This document shows positions 1-6,093 of a stretch of 6,488 bases of DNA, piece by piece. The notes beneath the pieces were generated by a model. It searched no databases. It had not been told where the DNA came from and saw only the letters and a program-made list of their open reading frames with translations. Every line of letters starts with the position of its first letter. Position 1 is the stretch's first letter. The translations under genes were made by a program, and so were the position numbers. Source of the DNA: Dehalococcoidia bacterium UBA7891 (GTDB taxonomy: Bacteria; Chloroflexota; Dehalococcoidia; Lucifugimonadales; UBA826). The stretch lies in assembly GCA_002500485.1 (NCBI GenBank), contig DLRJ01000049.1, positions 1 to 6,488 on the forward strand, read 5' to 3'.

Positions 1-201
1 TGTTTGGGTTGGTGGCGGGATTGCCGTGGGCTTAGTCACAGGAGTAGATGTTGGCGGTAAAGATGTTGCTGTGTCCGCAATTGCAGCTTTCTCTTTTACA
101 AGACTCACCTCATCAGTAGCATCAACATTTTCAGTATTTACGCCACAAGCTATTAGTAGGGATATCAATCCTGCAACGATTACATATGTTAGATGCTTCA
201 T
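1..201 (-). CDS. lipoprotein of unknown function, N-terminal part only (runs off the window)
   Basis: Reading the minus strand from the ATG at 201-199 gives an open frame of 67 codons to the window edge. It starts MKHLTYVIVAGLISLLIACG: a basic start, a hydrophobic core, and a lipobox L16-I17-A18-C19, so signal peptidase II cleavage and lipid attachment at Cys19 are expected. The mature part begins with a polar stretch (residues 20-45), then a Thr/Pro-rich linker (about 48-67, with PPTSTPVTKPTA). Such linkers usually tether an extracytoplasmic domain, which would lie outside the window. GGGG and CGGGAA purine runs lie upstream of the ATG as possible ribosome binding sites. The architecture matches the dehydrogenase lipoprotein at 1687-3012, but the functional domain is not visible and no function can be given. 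The gene was missed by simple ORF length filters because it is cut off; the plus-strand frame over it is a shadow. Confidence 0.8.
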   Translation of the reverse strand, partial: MKHLTYVIVAGLISLLIACGVNTENVDATDEVSLVKEKAAIADTATSLPPTSTPVTKPTAIPPPTQT

Positions 202-274
202 ATTTCCCGCATTATCCCCTTAACTCTATGGTAATAAGGTTGCAGCAGATGGTCTTAATTTACAATCTTGCCTA

Positions 275-301
275 TAGGAGGATTTTATGAGGATTCATTA
301 G
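275..301 (+). other. orphan Shine-Dalgarno with a 4-codon reading frame
   Basis: A strong AGGAGGA (276-282) sits four bases before an ATG at 287, but the frame reads only Met-Arg-Ile-His before TAG at 299-301. It lies in the 180-base spacer between the divergent lipoprotein starts at 201 (-) and 382 (+). It could be the relic of a lost gene start, a tiny leader peptide, or chance. No downstream frame resumes a recognisable protein. The rest of the spacer holds a TACAAT at 261-266 that could be a -10 element, but its upstream TTGCAG is only 15 bases away, so I do not call a promoter. Confidence 0.25.
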
Positions 302-381
302 AAGTGGCCTATTCTTAGCCATGAAACGTTATGATTCGGTAATCCTGCACGATAGACTAGAATTGCCAAGGAGGAGATGGT

Positions 382-624
382 ATGAAATTCAGCAAACCAT
401 TAATGTTTCCGTGCTTGATTTTTATGCTTTGGACTATCGGATGTGGCGGCACACAGCAGTCCGTTACTGCGTCCGCTGCCACGCCAACTCCCACGCTGAC
501 GCCCGATGGTGCAAGGATCGCTTTCCATTCCACCCGCGATGGCAACCATGAGATATACGTGATGAACATCGACGGCTCCAGTCAGACCAATCTCACACCT
601 ATCAATGTTACAGCTATGCTGTGA
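382..624 (+). pseudogene. short lipoprotein with one TolB/PD40 beta-propeller repeat, probable remnant
   Basis: An 80-residue frame with an excellent ribosome binding site (AAGGAGGAG at 368-376, ATG 7 bases after GGAGG). Residues 1-21 form a lipoprotein signal peptide ending in T18-I19-G20-C21. Residues 34-41 are a Thr/Pro linker (TPTPTLTP). Residues 41-72 match the TolB-type WD40-like PD40 repeat: PDGARIAFHSTRDG, then EIYVMNIDG, then QTNLT. Proteins with this repeat normally carry several copies forming a propeller of several hundred residues, and one repeat cannot close a propeller. The linker joins directly to PDG, where the repeat's usual Trp-Ser would precede, and the frame leaves the repeat right after NLT and ends in an unrelated INVTAML. 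This looks like a large gene reduced by deletion, with its start signals intact, though it may still be translated as a small lipoprotein. The repeat part is visibly GC-richer than the flanks. The plus frame at 321-551 and minus frame at 357-569 are shadows. Confidence 0.65.
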
Positions 625-732
625 TCAAATAAGAGGGATTAAAGATGCGCCCGCCCGCTCCCGCGTATGAGTGAATTAAACTAATTAGACTACTTTAATA
701 TGTTTAGGTTTATTTGATTTCGGACATTCTTT

Positions 733-1575
733 ATGTTGATTTTTATTAGGGGTAAATTGTGTTCTGTCACCTTTGTTGTGATGTTAATTATTCTCATTTC
801 GATTATTCAAACCGGGTGCCTGGTGTTAGATAAATATTTTGTGTATTTTCCAAACCATGAACTGCCTATGACCCCATCGGATGTTGGCCTAAATTATGAG
901 GATGTTTACTTAACTTCTGCAGATGGAATTGAACTACACGGATGGTTCCTACCTGGCGAGAGTGAGATTGCGCTGGTCTGGTTTCATGGAAATGCTGGAA
1001 ATATAGGTGACCGGTTGGATTACATAAAACTGATGCATACTTATGTGGGAGCCAGTATCTTTATTTTTGACTATAGAGGTTATGGATTAAGTCAGGGATC
1101 ACCTTCGGAATCAGGGTTGTATTTGGATGCTGAAGCTGCAGTGGATTTTTTGATAGATCGAGTAGGATCCGAAGAAGGCACTCAGAATGTGTTTTTTTTC
1201 GGGCGATCCTTAGGTAGCGCAGTTGCTCTTAAAATGGCATCAATATATGACGTTGGCGGAGTCATAATAGAGGCTCCATTCACCTCTACAGTGGCTTTGG
1301 CAAAAATTCACTACCCTTATCTTCCTGAATTTTTGGTCAATCTACTGATTCGTGACAGATATGCTTCTGGTTCAATGGCCGGCAGTCTTGGCTCTCCACT
1401 CATGGTTATTCATGGAACAAATGACTCGGTTGTTCCAATTGAGATGGGAGAAAAGATTTATGATTTAGCTAATGTTAACAAGTCTTTTTACGCTGTTGTA
1501 GGGGCGGACCACAACGATACATACATCATTGGTGGAGAAAATTATTTCAGAAAAATACTGGAGTTTGTAGAATGA
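733..1575 (+). CDS. membrane-anchored alpha/beta hydrolase, Bem46/YfhR (ABHD13)-like
   Basis: A 280-residue serine hydrolase of the alpha/beta fold. The N-terminus has Arg6 and Lys8 followed by a hydrophobic segment (about 11-31) that should act as a signal anchor. A Cys29 after Gln-Thr-Gly resembles a lipobox, but Gln at -3 is atypical, so lipidation is uncertain. The catalytic domain follows: oxyanion-side HGNAGN (85-90), FDYRGYGLSQGSPSE (112-126), nucleophile elbow G157-R158-S159-L160-G161, Asp231 in HGTND, and His260 in GADH. All three catalytic residues are present and the length is normal for the family, so it should be active on an ester or acyl substrate, probably outside or at the membrane. 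The family's physiological substrates are poorly known and I cannot name one. The ATG at 733 lacks a clear Shine-Dalgarno; an in-frame stop at 715-717 rules out an upstream extension, and the ATG at 781 would lose the positive N-terminus. It stands alone, convergent with the dehydrogenase downstream. Confidence 0.9.
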   Translation: MLIFIRGKLCSVTFVVMLIILISIIQTGCLVLDKYFVYFPNHELPMTPSDVGLNYEDVYLTSADGIELHGWFLPGESEIALVWFHGNAGNIGDRLDYIKLMHTYVGASIFIFDYRGYGLSQGSPSESGLYLDAEAAVDFLIDRVGSEEGTQNVFFFGRSLGSAVALKMASIYDVGGVIIEAPFTSTVALAKIHYPYLPEFLVNLLIRDRYASGSMAGSLGSPLMVIHGTNDSVVPIEMGEKIYDLANVNKSFYAVVGADHNDTYIIGGENYFRKILEFVE

Positions 1576-1611
1576 GTGACATCATATTTCGTCGGTCTTT
1601 GACACCATAGA

Positions 1612-1624
1612 TAGGTGCTACCTA
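1612..1624. repeat. small inverted repeat in the convergent spacer
   Basis: TAGGT, a three-base loop GCT, then ACCTA form a 5-bp hairpin between the convergent hydrolase and dehydrogenase genes. There is no following T run on either strand, so a rho-independent terminator is not supported. The 1576-1686 spacer otherwise holds only a direct repeat, listed separately. Confidence 0.2.
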
Positions 1625-1704
1625 AACCGGTATGTGAGTCAGAATCAATAATCGGAGCCTCGCCGAGAGAAAATATTTGGATCAGACTAACGGGTAAACC
1701 GGTA
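1623..1704. repeat. 10-bp direct repeat TAAACCGGTA (two copies)
   Basis: TAAACCGGTA occurs at 1623-1632 in the spacer and again at 1695-1704 inside the last codons of the dehydrogenase gene on the minus strand (its Tyr-Arg-Phe-Thr end). Each copy contains the palindrome ACCGGT. It could be a trace of a small duplication of the gene's 3' end, or chance; I see no mobile element attached to it. Confidence 0.25.
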
Positions 1705-3012
1705 GATTTTCTCGTCAAAGGAAAGTATGAATATTTCTCCAGCAGGAGATTGGGCGAACGACGATATGTTCAAGGATGAATCGGCGATCTGCAGGTGCTC
1801 GGTAATCTCGTTACCATCATGCCTTAGAGCCCATATTTTTCCAGTGCAATAGTCTCCATATACATAGGCCCCTGCTAATTCTGGTAATCTCGAACCTCTA
1901 TAAACGTAACCGCCCGTCACGGAACAACCTTCCTCACGGCCGTACTCCGCAACAGGAAGCTCTAACCCTGACTGGTCGCATGCTTCATCCGAATCAGCAT
2001 AGCAATGAGATCCCTCCATTATGTTCCATCCGTAATTGCTCCCCCCTGTCACCAGGTTGATTTCCTCAAAATCGTTCTGTCCAACGTCCCCAACCCATAA
2101 GCTTCCTGTCTGAGAATCGAAGCTGAATCGCCATGGATTTCGTAGCCCATACGCCCAAATCTCGCCTTTTGCGTTGGAGGAACCTGTAAAAGGATTGTCG
2201 GAAGGGACGGTGTATGTACCTTTCGAGTCTAACGTCCTAACGTCGATGCGAATAATTGAACCCAACAGCGTTGTCAGGTTCTGTCCATTGCCGATAGGGT
2301 CCCCTTTTTTACCCCCGTCGCCAAGACCGATATATAACAGGCCTTGTGGGCCAAAGCGAATCTGTCCTCCATTGTGATTGGAATAAGGTTGAGGTACCTC
2401 AAATATCACTCGCTCACTGCTCGGATCACCGCTGCTAATATCGCCTGGTCTGATGGTAAATCGGGAAAGTACAGAACGTCTTGGGTTCGCGGCGGAATAG
2501 TAGAGGTAGAAATGCCCGTCGCCCGAAAAATCTGGAGATAAGGCCATTCCCAGAAGACCTTCCTCGTTGCCTTTATCACTTACCCTGCCCCGGATGTCTA
2601 AGAATTCTTGAGGTTGCGGATCTCTTTCATTGAAGTTAAATACCACGATTCTACCTGGCTGCAAAACGAGGAACGCCTGCGGGGTACCAACGCCCGAGAA
2701 TACTAGGTCAACCATTCTCTTGAAAGAGACCTTCGGAAACATTCTCTCGATATTCAGGGAACTAAGAGGTGTGTGGGGAGTCGATGTGGAAGTTGGGGTA
2801 AGGGGTATCGGAGAGGGGGTAATATTAGCTGGGGGGACGAATACAAATGGTGGTGTCGCTGTTGATGCATTCTTGGTTTCTACATCAAGACCCTTAGGCT
2901 GGGTCACTAATTTAGTTGGCGAAGCGAAAGGTTCCTGTGGACCATCCTCAGAAACAGAGGAACAGGAAAACAGTATTAGTAATACCAGTATTAAAAAGCC
3001 CGGATTCTTCAT
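1687..3012 (-). CDS. PQQ-dependent aldose/sugar dehydrogenase-family lipoprotein (glucose/sorbosone dehydrogenase fold)
   Basis: A 441-residue secreted lipoprotein. The signal peptide ends in a lipobox L14-F15-S16-C17, then a long Thr/Pro/Ser linker (about 28-85, with TPSPIPLTPTSTSTP). The rest is the six-bladed propeller of the soluble PQQ sugar dehydrogenase (GSDH/YliI) family. Signatures in order are EEGLLGMALSPDF (150-162), HNGGQIRFGPQGLLYIGLGDGG (starting at 213; His213 corresponds to the family's catalytic His), GNGQNL (241-246), YGLRNPWRFSFD (288-299), GDVGQNDFEEIN (308-319), GSNYGWNIMEG (324-334), and GGYVYRGSRLPELAGAY (367-383). Cys337, 345, 363 and 389 are suited to extracytoplasmic disulfides. 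Family members oxidise aldoses at C1 with PQQ and pass electrons to an acceptor; the exact sugar is not predictable, and some relatives may not use PQQ. Length is normal once the linker is removed. An in-frame TGA just upstream (3015-3013) fixes the ATG at 3012-3010, although no good Shine-Dalgarno is visible. No PQQ-synthesis gene lies nearby. Confidence 0.92.
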   Translation of the reverse strand: MKNPGFLILVLLILFSCSSVSEDGPQEPFASPTKLVTQPKGLDVETKNASTATPPFVFVPPANITPSPIPLTPTSTSTPHTPLSSLNIERMFPKVSFKRMVDLVFSGVGTPQAFLVLQPGRIVVFNFNERDPQPQEFLDIRGRVSDKGNEEGLLGMALSPDFSGDGHFYLYYSAANPRRSVLSRFTIRPGDISSGDPSSERVIFEVPQPYSNHNGGQIRFGPQGLLYIGLGDGGKKGDPIGNGQNLTTLLGSIIRIDVRTLDSKGTYTVPSDNPFTGSSNAKGEIWAYGLRNPWRFSFDSQTGSLWVGDVGQNDFEEINLVTGGSNYGWNIMEGSHCYADSDEACDQSGLELPVAEYGREEGCSVTGGYVYRGSRLPELAGAYVYGDYCTGKIWALRHDGNEITEHLQIADSSLNISSFAQSPAGEIFILSFDEKIYRFTR

Positions 3013-3044
3013 TCAGAGCTGTTTGCAGAATGCATAAATTTCTC

Positions 3045-3071
3045 GTTGAGATTTAGCGACTGAGGCTCAAC
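3045..3071. promoter_or_regulatory. divergent intergenic region with a 6-bp inverted repeat
   Basis: The 164 bases between the divergent dehydrogenase (start 3012, -) and transporter (start 3177, +) must hold both promoters. GTTGAG at 3045-3050 and CTCAAC at 3066-3071 are exact inverted copies 15 bases apart, spaced about two and a half helical turns start to end, which could suit a dimeric regulator. I found no convincing -35/-10 pair on either strand, so this is only a weak operator candidate. A 34-codon plus frame starting at 3106 has no ribosome binding site and no recognisable protein. Confidence 0.2.
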
Positions 3072-3176
3072 AACTCTAGCATTGTTAACGACTGGTTGGT
3101 ATGCCATGAATAAACTCCAGTTTTATCAACTTAAAATCTATTCTATTCTCCAATTCAAATGCATTAGTATGTTTAG

Positions 3177-4424
3177 ATGTTCTCACGTCTCTATTACGGC
3201 TGGTGGATAGTTTTAGGAGCTATCCTTTGTAATTTTGCATTCCTGAGTGTAAGCCAATCTGCCATTGGCGTATTCACTCTACCCATGGTGGACGATCTAG
3301 GCTGGAAAGTTTGGCAATATACGTTGGGACCCTCCATTGCAATTGGTACGGGAGCGTTCTCGAGCATAGTAGTCGGAAGTATTCTTGATAAGAGAGGACC
3401 CAAACCGCTGATATTCACCGGGGCTTCTATGAGTGCTGTCTGCCTGGTCCTACTTGGGATCCAGTCCAGTTTAATGGTTTATTTATTCGTATATTTAATT
3501 GCTGGATTCGTTGGATGGAATTTATTTAGTCCATTTGTTGTGAATTCTGCTGTTAATAAGTGGTTTGTCAGGAAGAGGGGATGGGCACTGGCGCTAGGGT
3601 CGTCGGGAATATCTCTCGGTAGCTTAATAACCCCTCTGTTTTTGACTGGAGTTGTAGACACCTCTGGTTGGCGAACCGGGTATTTTTCCCTTGGTGTTTT
3701 TATACTTATTCTGATTATCCCTGTAAGTTTCTTTATGCGTCGAACCCCAGAGGATCATGGCCTTTTACCTGACGGGATTGACGACTATGATGATCCTAGT
3801 TTCTTGGATATACCTGAATCTGAATTCCGACCTCTCAATCGTTCAGAAGCAATCAATACCAGTAGTTTTTGGTTCCTAGCCTTTGGGTTTACTTTGATAG
3901 CGGCAGGGCTTGCTTGTGTGCTGATACATGCAATTCCCTTTTCTCAGGAGTCAGGGTTTGCCCGAACTGTCGGCGCAATTGGTATTTCAGTCAACGGCCT
4001 TGCCAATCTGTCATCAAAGCCGGTGTGGGGGTTTGCAATGCAAAGATTTCACCCGAAATTTCTTGTGATGGTAGCCTATTCTATATCCTCAATCGGTGTG
4101 TCTTTAATGTTATTATCGGGTCCAATTTCACTGATTCCAATGTTATTGGCAGGGTTTTTCCTATATGGATTTGGATTTGGGGGAACCATTCCTCTAAGTG
4201 AATCTTTGTGGGCACGATATTTCGGTCGGGCACATATAGGATCCATAAGAGGTATAACACAACCAATCAGAATACTTGGTACAGCTGTGGCCCCTGTATT
4301 GGTTGGGCTATTGTTTGATATCACCGATACCTACAGACCAGGGTTTGTATTGGTGATCGGAGCACTTCTTCTGGGGGCCATTCTGGTTTTCTTGTCAAGA
4401 GAGCCCCAAATGACTGAACCGTAA
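3177..4424 (+). CDS. MFS transporter, OFA/monocarboxylate-permease-like
   Basis: A 415-residue, 12-helix major facilitator. Helices lie at roughly 8-30, 48-70, 77-97, 99-122, 135-158, 165-187, then a charged cytoplasmic loop (188-226, with EDHGLLPDGIDDYDD), and 230-252, 263-286, 295-313, 317-337, 363-382 and 387-407. The YYGWWIVLGA opening, motif A in the 2-3 loop (G67 to G74, GSILDKRG), and KWFVRKRGWALALGSSGISLG-type residues leading into helix 5 (128-148) are typical of the oxalate/formate antiporter and monocarboxylate transporter branch. Substrates of this branch are usually small organic acids; the actual one is not predictable. Ribosome binding is weak: no clear Shine-Dalgarno precedes the ATG at 3177, and a nearby ATG at 3169 is out of frame and stops after 13 codons. 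It is divergent from the sugar dehydrogenase and convergent with the second transporter, so it is probably transcribed alone. The minus frames inside it are shadows. Confidence 0.9.
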   Translation: MFSRLYYGWWIVLGAILCNFAFLSVSQSAIGVFTLPMVDDLGWKVWQYTLGPSIAIGTGAFSSIVVGSILDKRGPKPLIFTGASMSAVCLVLLGIQSSLMVYLFVYLIAGFVGWNLFSPFVVNSAVNKWFVRKRGWALALGSSGISLGSLITPLFLTGVVDTSGWRTGYFSLGVFILILIIPVSFFMRRTPEDHGLLPDGIDDYDDPSFLDIPESEFRPLNRSEAINTSSFWFLAFGFTLIAAGLACVLIHAIPFSQESGFARTVGAIGISVNGLANLSSKPVWGFAMQRFHPKFLVMVAYSISSIGVSLMLLSGPISLIPMLLAGFFLYGFGFGGTIPLSESLWARYFGRAHIGSIRGITQPIRILGTAVAPVLVGLLFDITDTYRPGFVLVIGALLLGAILVFLSREPQMTEP

Positions 4425-4464
4425 GTAGGTTATCAGCCGTATTGTTTTAACAACCAAGTATTAT

Positions 4465-5742
4465 TTAATTCGCTTCATGAGTTTGCAATATAGTTCCAAG
4501 GTTTCGCACATTCCTGTTCATAAAGAAAGGCCCGATAGCGAAAACGGCGATGAGAATCCCACCTATTGCTACTGCAATGGGAACTCCAGTGGTGTCTTCC
4601 CCAATATATCTTGATAGCGCCCCAGCATACATTCCACCTAGAGGCATTATGCTCCATGTCATCCCGTAGAATCCCATAACTCTTCCCCTCATGTGGTTTG
4701 GAACCATTATTTGTAGCGAACTCATTATCGATACCATGTAGCACGAACTACTTACCCCGACGATAAAAAGAAGAACGAGTGCGACGTAATAATTTCCATA
4801 TTGCATTGAAGAGAGGGCAAAACCAGCTATTGAAAGACCAAAAAATACGGATCCAAATATTATTAACAGTCCTTTTTGTTTGAAATTTCCGGTTCTTCCA
4901 ATAATCATGGTGGCTGATAGTGCGCCAATTCCGCCTAGACCCATCAAAACTCCCTGACCATCTGCTCCTACCTTGAGTATATCTACGGCAAAAACAGGCA
5001 TCATGGGTATATATGCCATGCCAAAGAAACTGTTAAAGAATGTAATACAAATTAATATCAAAAACACATTGTTTTTCCATATGAAACGAACCCCTTCCAA
5101 TAAATCATTTCCTTTCGATGCCGGTTGAGCTTCAGATTCATCTTTTGGTACTGTAATTGAGAGTACTACTGCTGCCATTATAAAAAACCCTAGGGCGGAA
5201 ATTAGAAAAGACGTAGCCGTTCCAGTTAGGGAAATTACTACTCCTGCTATAGCCGGGGCTATTATTCTGGTTCCTGTCCATATTGCTGAATTTAGTGCCA
5301 CAGCGTTCATCATTACTGATTTATCGATTAGGCTGGGGTATATAGCTACTCTCGCTGGCTGGTCAAAAGCATTGATAGCTCCGGTAAGGAAGGCCAAAGC
5401 TATGACGTGCCATGCCTGTACAACCCCTGCGAAAGTTAACCCCGCTAGAACCAATATTATTAGACCGTTAATTGTTTGGGTTATGCCTATTAATTTTTTT
5501 CGGTCTAGCCTGTCTGCAACGACTCCACCAAAGATATTCAACACTATGGCGGGAAGTGCGTTAGCCAAGCCAACATAACCCAGATATAGAGGTGATTCAG
5601 TTAAATCATGGATGATCCAGAATTGACTGAAGTTCAACATCTGAAACCCGATAACTGATGCCAATGTGCCGAACCAGTAAGCCCGGTAAGAGGGGTAGGC
5701 CATTGCTGGACCAAGAAATTTTTGAGAAATTGCTGATATCAT
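4465..5742 (-). CDS. MFS transporter, EntS-like (MFS_3) exporter family
   Basis: A 425-residue, 12-helix major facilitator of a different branch from its neighbour. Motif A is G73-V-V-A-D77-R-L-D-R-K-K83 between helices 2 and 3. AFDQPARVAIYPSLID (125-140), MNAVALNSA (145-153) and TRIIAPAIAG (158-167) are typical of the EntS/MefA-like group, as is VPNHMRGRVMGFYGM (347-361) before helix 11 and MPLGGMYAGALS (366-377). A polar loop at 198-222 separates the two six-helix halves. Known members export siderophores or drugs, but many are uncharacterised, so substrate and direction are open. The ATG is directly preceded by the TAA of an upstream monooxygenase remnant (TAA at 5745-5743, ATG at 5742-5740). 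It has no Shine-Dalgarno at normal distance, the nearest being GGAAGGGAG about 15 bases back, so translation was probably coupled to that upstream gene. Only 40 bases separate its end from the convergent transporter, with no clear terminator. Confidence 0.92.
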   Translation of the reverse strand: MISAISQKFLGPAMAYPSYRAYWFGTLASVIGFQMLNFSQFWIIHDLTESPLYLGYVGLANALPAIVLNIFGGVVADRLDRKKLIGITQTINGLIILVLAGLTFAGVVQAWHVIALAFLTGAINAFDQPARVAIYPSLIDKSVMMNAVALNSAIWTGTRIIAPAIAGVVISLTGTATSFLISALGFFIMAAVVLSITVPKDESEAQPASKGNDLLEGVRFIWKNNVFLILICITFFNSFFGMAYIPMMPVFAVDILKVGADGQGVLMGLGGIGALSATMIIGRTGNFKQKGLLIIFGSVFFGLSIAGFALSSMQYGNYYVALVLLFIVGVSSSCYMVSIMSSLQIMVPNHMRGRVMGFYGMTWSIMPLGGMYAGALSRYIGEDTTGVPIAVAIGGILIAVFAIGPFFMNRNVRNLGTILQTHEAN

Positions 5743-5997
5743 TTATGCGCTGAAGTACTCCCTTCCATAAGATTGAAAATGCGTAGTGCTGACCATGTAA
5801 TGCTGGGAGGCGGCATACATGTCTCTAAAGCACTGCTGCAGGAGATTGTTTCTATTAAGGGCGGCACCGCCTGCATACTGGAAAGATTTTGTCACTATCT
5901 GCAATGATTCTTGAGTGACCCAGGACCCAATGGCTCTGATTTTTGCTTGTTCCCTAATACTTAACCTTATCCTGCTATTGAAGGCATAGTTCCCCTC
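5743..5997 (-). pseudogene. C-terminal remnant of an acyl-CoA dehydrogenase-like flavin monooxygenase (HsaA/DszC type)
   Basis: An 84-codon minus-strand frame between an in-frame TAG (6000-5998) and TAA (5745-5743), with no ATG before residue 56. The translation runs EGNYAFNSRIRLSIREQAKI, then RAIGSWVTQESLQIVTKSF, QYAGGAALNRNNLLQQCF, RDMYAASQHYMVSTTHF, QSYGREYFSA. AGG-ALNR-NLLQQCFRD-AASQH-YGR matches the last helices of acyl-CoA dehydrogenase-fold flavin monooxygenases such as HsaA and DszC, where this part helps in flavin binding and tetramer contacts. The family is normally near 390 residues, so about four fifths is missing, including the N-terminal and beta domains. The remaining residues look well preserved, so the loss seems recent or the piece is under some constraint. 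A good ribosome site and ATG lie just upstream in another frame. These enzymes hydroxylate or oxidise aromatic and heterocyclic compounds with reduced flavin from a partner reductase, which fits the divergent FAH-family gene. Confidence 0.75.
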
Positions 5998-6000
5998 CTA
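5967..6000 (-). promoter_or_regulatory. strong ribosome binding site and start codon left in front of the monooxygenase remnant
   Basis: On the minus strand, AGGAGGGG (5999-5992) is followed by an ATG at 5987-5985 at near-ideal spacing. The frame from this ATG reads Met-Pro-Ser-Ile-Ala-Gly and stops at TAA (5969-5967). It is out of step with the remnant's frame, and a one-base shift inside this short stretch would join them. The simplest reading is that these are the original start signals of the monooxygenase, now fused out of frame to its C-terminus by an internal deletion. A leader peptide is a less likely alternative. Confidence 0.5.
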
Positions 6001-6020
6001 ATGTTTTAATGCATGACACT

Positions 6021-6040
6021 TATCATTTAGCTTAATGATA
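6021..6040. promoter_or_regulatory. 20-bp near-perfect palindrome, operator candidate
   Basis: TATCATTTAGCTTAATGATA pairs with its own reverse complement at nine of ten base pairs; only the pair 6028/6033 (T opposite T) fails. It lies in the 93-base gap between the minus-strand monooxygenase/exporter unit and the plus-strand FAH-family gene. Size and position fit a dimeric repressor of the MarR, TetR or GntR kind controlling both directions. A second overlapping inverted pair, TTAGC (6027-6031) and GCTAA (6042-6046), shares the site. There is no T run after it, so it is not a terminator. No regulator gene is in the window. Confidence 0.55.
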
Positions 6041-6093
6041 TGCTAACGATTAGTGTTTTGGAAACGGGTTTTTTCGGAAGGAGTGTAATAGCT

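Noticed and set aside
26..223. 65-codon plus-strand frame at the left edge
   Set aside because: It is the antisense of a clear lipoprotein signal peptide and Thr/Pro linker, and has no ribosome site.
321..551. 76-codon plus-strand frame and 70-codon minus-strand frame over the TolB fragment
   Set aside because: Neither resembles a protein, and the frame at 382-624 has the ribosome site, signal peptide and a recognisable repeat.
2630..3037. 135-codon plus-strand frame inside the dehydrogenase gene
   Set aside because: It lies opposite the linker and first blade of a well-supported gene; low-complexity linker DNA tends to leave the other strand open.
3106..3210. 34-codon plus-strand frame before the permease
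   Set aside because: No ribosome site, no recognisable features, and it overlaps the permease start out of frame.
4442..4453. TTGTT-tt-AACAA inverted repeat between the converging transporters as a terminator
   Set aside because: A two-base loop cannot fold as drawn, the stem is all but AT-only and there is no proper T run after it.
6000..6093. Sigma-70 promoters for the divergent genes
   Set aside because: Several AT-rich hexamers resemble -10 boxes, but none has a matching -35 at 16-18 bases, so no promoter was called.
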